Shown here: piece by piece, positions 63,404 through 64,000 of the stretch
Layout of the letters: every line of letters starts with the position of its first letter
Position numbering within the stretch: position 1 is the first letter of the stretch
NCBI RefSeq assembly: GCF_004345705.1
Contig: NZ_SLWV01000004.1
Span: 1-64,000, forward strand
Direction of reading: 5' to 3'
DNA length: 64,000 nucleotides
From: Marinisporobacter balticus
GTDB lineage: Bacteria > Bacillota > Clostridia > Peptostreptococcales > Thermotaleaceae
The notes under the pieces: model-generated
What the model saw: the letters and a program-made list of their open reading frames with translations, nothing else
What the model was told of the DNA's origin: nothing
The model's database searches: none
Made by a program: the position numbers and the translations under genes

Positions 63404-63787
63404 TTATTCTATACGAATGGTAGAATCTGTAATAACTCCGTAGGGAGATGGAAATATGAGTGAAATAAAGGGGGTAACATATGTAACAGGGTATTCTAAA
63501 GTAACGGTCACATAATCTCCTGATTTTCTCATGGATTGACTGGGCGAGATTTCTACTTGGAGTAAATCAGCATCGCCAACATGTAAATTGTTTCGTGTAA
63601 ACTCAGAAATGTTTTCATCTGTTTCCCCGAAACTGCCTAATCTTACGGCTTCTTGGGTAAGTAGATTGAGATGCATATACGTATAGATGACCCTGCCAAA
63701 ATCAAAGGTGGCACAGATTAAAAGGAGTAGCATAGGTAAAATTAATGCAAATTCCACAAGAGATTGCCCACGCTCGTTTTTAAGCAT
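63404..63787 (-). CDS. tadE: TadE-family pseudopilin-like protein
   Basis: The 127-residue protein begins NERGQSLVEFALILPMLLLL, with Gly-Gln-Ser and Glu at the class-III pilin-like cleavage region, then YMHLNLLTQEAVRLG. It is probably cleaved by the prepilin peptidase encoded just upstream, whose stop is 3 bases away; its ribosome site AAAGGGGG lies in that gene. Confidence 0.92.
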   Translation of the reverse strand: MLKNERGQSLVEFALILPMLLLLICATFDFGRVIYTYMHLNLLTQEAVRLGSFGETDENISEFTRNNLHVGDADLLQVEISPSQSMRKSGDYVTVTLEYPVTYVTPFISLIFPSPYGVITDSTIRIE

Positions 63788-63790
63788 TTG

Positions 63791-64000
63791 TTAAAGCCCC
63801 CTTTCAAATACCAAACTTACAAAAGCACCTATTGCGATTGCGATGCCATAAGGATAGGTATTAGAAAGATCATGATTGTCTATAAACGAAGGAACTTTTA
63901 TACCGTGCTTTAAGCTGTACAGATAAAAAAATAATCCTTGGAGGGTGATATGGAGTCTTTTTTGAAGAAAAAGGAGAATAAATGCAATGATACCTCCTGC
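63791..64000 (-). CDS. A24 prepilin peptidase (CpaA/TadV), C-terminal part
   Basis: 69 codons from the right edge to TAA at 63791 read AGGIIAFILLFLQ, then a loop and NTYPYGIAIAIGAFVSLVF, matching the last helices of type IV prepilin peptidases (P-Y-G-x-A-x-A-x-G). The catalytic aspartates lie beyond the edge. It is the first visible gene of the Tad operon. Confidence 0.82.
   Translation of the reverse strand, partial: AGGIIAFILLFLQKRLHITLQGLFFYLYSLKHGIKVPSFIDNHDLSNTYPYGIAIAIGAFVSLVFERGL

Overview
The window is AT-rich DNA, roughly one third GC by eye, from a spore-forming anaerobic member of the Clostridia. Sporulation genes (csfB/gin, spmAB, spo0E-like, abrB with Spo0A boxes), ferredoxin-type proteins and strong GGAGG ribosome sites all fit this. 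It resembles the Alkaliphilus/Crassaminicella side of the class, but the genus cannot be fixed from the sequence alone. The first 18 kb follow the gene order known from the oriC-proximal region of Bacillus subtilis (rrn, csfB, tmk, darA, holB, ricT, trmN6-like, abrB, metS, tatD, yabE, rnmV, ksgA), so this is ordinary chromosome and probably lies close to the origin.

Layout. 1-436: end of an rRNA operon (23S tail, 5S, terminator). 0.7-18 kb: core replication, tRNA and spore genes, with an AbrB gene under Spo0A boxes, spmAB, and a methionine T-box leader in front of a small membrane protein gene and metG. 18-23 kb: a two-domain protein of unknown role, then a reactive-sulfur cluster (divergent degenerate rhodanese, CoA-disulfide reductase with rhodanese domain, TusA-like, DsrE-like, CsoR-family regulator). 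23-30 kb: a YibE/F membrane protein, a flavodoxin, a Fur-controlled DUF3793 gene and a ferric-iron-type ABC transporter. 30-35 kb: a second ABC transporter of the nitrate/sulfonate type and an orphan PocR-PAS histidine kinase. 35-37 kb: a DUF1540 peptide and a serine/threonine symporter. 37.5-39 kb: a manganese (yybP-ykoY) riboswitch driving a UPF0016 Mn2+ exporter with an unusual cysteine-bearing tail. 39-45.4 kb: a secreted Gly-rich protein, a membrane polyferredoxin, a response regulator/kinase/LysR operon and a YeiH exporter. 45.5-50.6 kb: an MCP-tail micro-protein, an M20 amidohydrolase, and a second Fur-controlled block (DUF2325, FeoA, FeoB, Cys-rich FeoB partner). 50.6-57.7 kb: a second YibE/F protein, a membrane pseudokinase-like protein, a chemoreceptor, a SIMPL protein, a Spo0E-like phosphatase and a YdjO-like zinc protein. 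57.7-64 kb: a Tad (type IVb) pilus operon on the minus strand, entering from the right edge.

Themes. Metal control is the clearest: four separate transcription units carry good Fur boxes (7-1-7 type; two are near-perfect or perfect) and manganese has its own riboswitch. Redox and sulfur chemistry recur (ferredoxin, polyferredoxin, TlpA, two rhodanese-type proteins), and two of these proteins, a TlpA and a rhodanese, have lost their catalytic cysteine. The least familiar proteins are the membrane pseudokinase at 52.0 kb, the two-domain protein at 18.0 kb, the UPF0016 tail and the 57-residue MCP tail. All functional assignments come from reading motifs and gene context; no database search was run.
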